A DNA stretch of 64,000 bases from Mucilaginibacter agri (GTDB lineage: Bacteria; Bacteroidota; Bacteroidia; Sphingobacteriales; Sphingobacteriaceae): the NCBI RefSeq assembly GCF_009928685.1, contig NZ_WWEO01000041.1:124001-188000 (forward strand). The letters are read 5' to 3'. Below are positions 63,487 through 64,000 of this stretch, in pieces. Within the stretch, counting starts at the first letter, position 1, and each line of letters starts with the position of its first letter. Both the position numbers and the translations under genes were made by a program. The notes under the pieces were generated by a model that was given only the letters and a program-made list of their open reading frames with translations, was not told the origin of the DNA and did no database searches.

Positions 63487-63595
63487 GCAAATATTTTAAA
63501 TTCACTGGAATAACCAGCAAATTCAAGCCGCTGTACGTCAACTTACTAACAAATAGGCTGAAGCAAACCATTGAAAGAACTATAGGCAATTAGCA

Positions 63596-63627
63596 AAAAA
63601 GGCTCCCGGTAAACCGGGAGCCTTTTT
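63596..63627 (-). terminator. Terminator of the E1 beta gene
   Basis: A perfect 15-bp stem (AAAAAGGCTCCCGGT / ACCGGGAGCCTTTTT, 63596-63610 and 63613-63627) with a minimal loop. On the minus strand it closes the pyruvate dehydrogenase gene. Confidence 0.9.
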
Positions 63628-63646
63628 AATATCAGCAAGTTCCTAA

Positions 63647-64000
63647 TTACTTAGTAACGTACATTACTTCTTTAACCGCTTTAATTACGCGTTCTGCATT
63701 TGGCAGGTATTCTTGTATTAAAGTTGGTGCGTAAGGCAATGGCACGTCGCCACCCATAATACGCAGGATAGGTGCATCTAAATAATCAAATGCATCTTTT
63801 TGTACTTTAAATGCTACCTCTGTTGCGATAGAACCTAAAGGCCAGCTTTCTTCTACCAATACCAAACGGTTAGTTTTCTTAACAGAATTGATAACGGTAG
63901 CGTAGTCGATAGGGCGCACGGTACGTAAGTCGATAACCTCTGCGCTGATGCCTTCTTTTTCAAGTTCGGCAGCAGCAGCGTTAACCACTTTCATAATTTT
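63647..64000 (-). CDS. pdhB: Pyruvate dehydrogenase E1 component beta subunit, C-terminal part
   Basis: Partial gene: the frame stays open to the window edge, so only the last roughly 117 residues are visible. They match the transketolase C-terminal domain of E1 beta: VIDLRTVRPIDYATVINSVKKT, LVLVEESWPLGSIATEVAF and GGDVPLPYAPTLIQEYLP. With E1 alpha it decarboxylates pyruvate using thiamine diphosphate. An ATG at 63994 is internal to the protein, not the true start. Confidence 0.92.
   Translation of the reverse strand, partial: KIMKVVNAAAAELEKEGISAEVIDLRTVRPIDYATVINSVKKTNRLVLVEESWPLGSIATEVAFKVQKDAFDYLDAPILRIMGGDVPLPYAPTLIQEYLPNAERVIKAVKEVMYVTK

Overview
The window is bacterial, from the phylum Bacteroidota and most likely the family Sphingobacteriaceae (Mucilaginibacter or Pedobacter type). 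The evidence is content and signals: a type IX secretion sorting domain, a carboxypeptidase-regulatory-like outer-membrane barrel receptor, DUF1835 and DUF4919 proteins, tyrosine ammonia-lyase with DarA/DarB pigment genes, promoters of the Bacteroidota form TTG-N20/21-TAnnTTTG, and few Shine-Dalgarno sites. This is an inference from gene content; no rRNA or named marker settles the genus.

Layout. 1-5 kb: a small secreted protein, the tail-specific protease, an outer-membrane barrel and a VOC/DinB pair. 5-8.8 kb: an MBL-fold exonuclease and ATP-dependent DNA ligase with overlapping ends, then a DUF1835 protein. 8.9-22.6 kb: a flexirubin/aryl-polyene pigment locus in two convergent operons. The plus-strand operon carries tyrosine ammonia-lyase, ketoreductase, two hotdog dehydratases and four ketosynthase-fold proteins, two of which lack catalytic residues. 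The minus-strand operon carries DarA, DarB, a BtrH-like acyltransferase, an ABC exporter and an acyl carrier protein. 22.7-30 kb: a minus-strand run (ComB, GcvT, two glycosyltransferases, RNase HII, SpoIIE-type phosphatase, flippase-like protein). 30-32 kb: a dienelactone hydrolase and a tandem array of four 30-codon genes for near-identical hydrophobic peptides. 32-44.5 kb: SNF2 helicase, GH13 amylase lipoprotein, two paralogous T9SS cargo proteins, DapF and a DegP protease. 44.6-51.4 kb: PdeM, LspA, heme oxygenase, a stand-alone receiver domain and a TonB-type receptor. 51.4-64 kb: metalloprotease, aspartyl protease, PBP4-type peptidase, an odd tRNA-like gene, an Lrp regulator, Tex, an acyltransferase-type membrane protein, a lipoprotein, and the 3' end of the pyruvate dehydrogenase E1 beta gene.

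How it fits together. The pigment locus is the main biosynthetic unit. Tyrosine ammonia-lyase gives 4-coumarate as the aryl starter, the KS/KR/DH set elongates it on the carrier protein, DarA and DarB make the dialkylresorcinol, and the BtrH-like protein is a candidate for joining the two halves. No acyl-activating ligase for the starter is in the window. Exonuclease and ligase are partners of PdeM, which lies 38 kb away.

The least explained structures are the four-copy small-peptide array (31230-31717), the 114-nt tRNA-like gene with its own promoter (57572-57764), and palindromic repeats that have become part of two coding regions (end of the exonuclease gene, start of comB).
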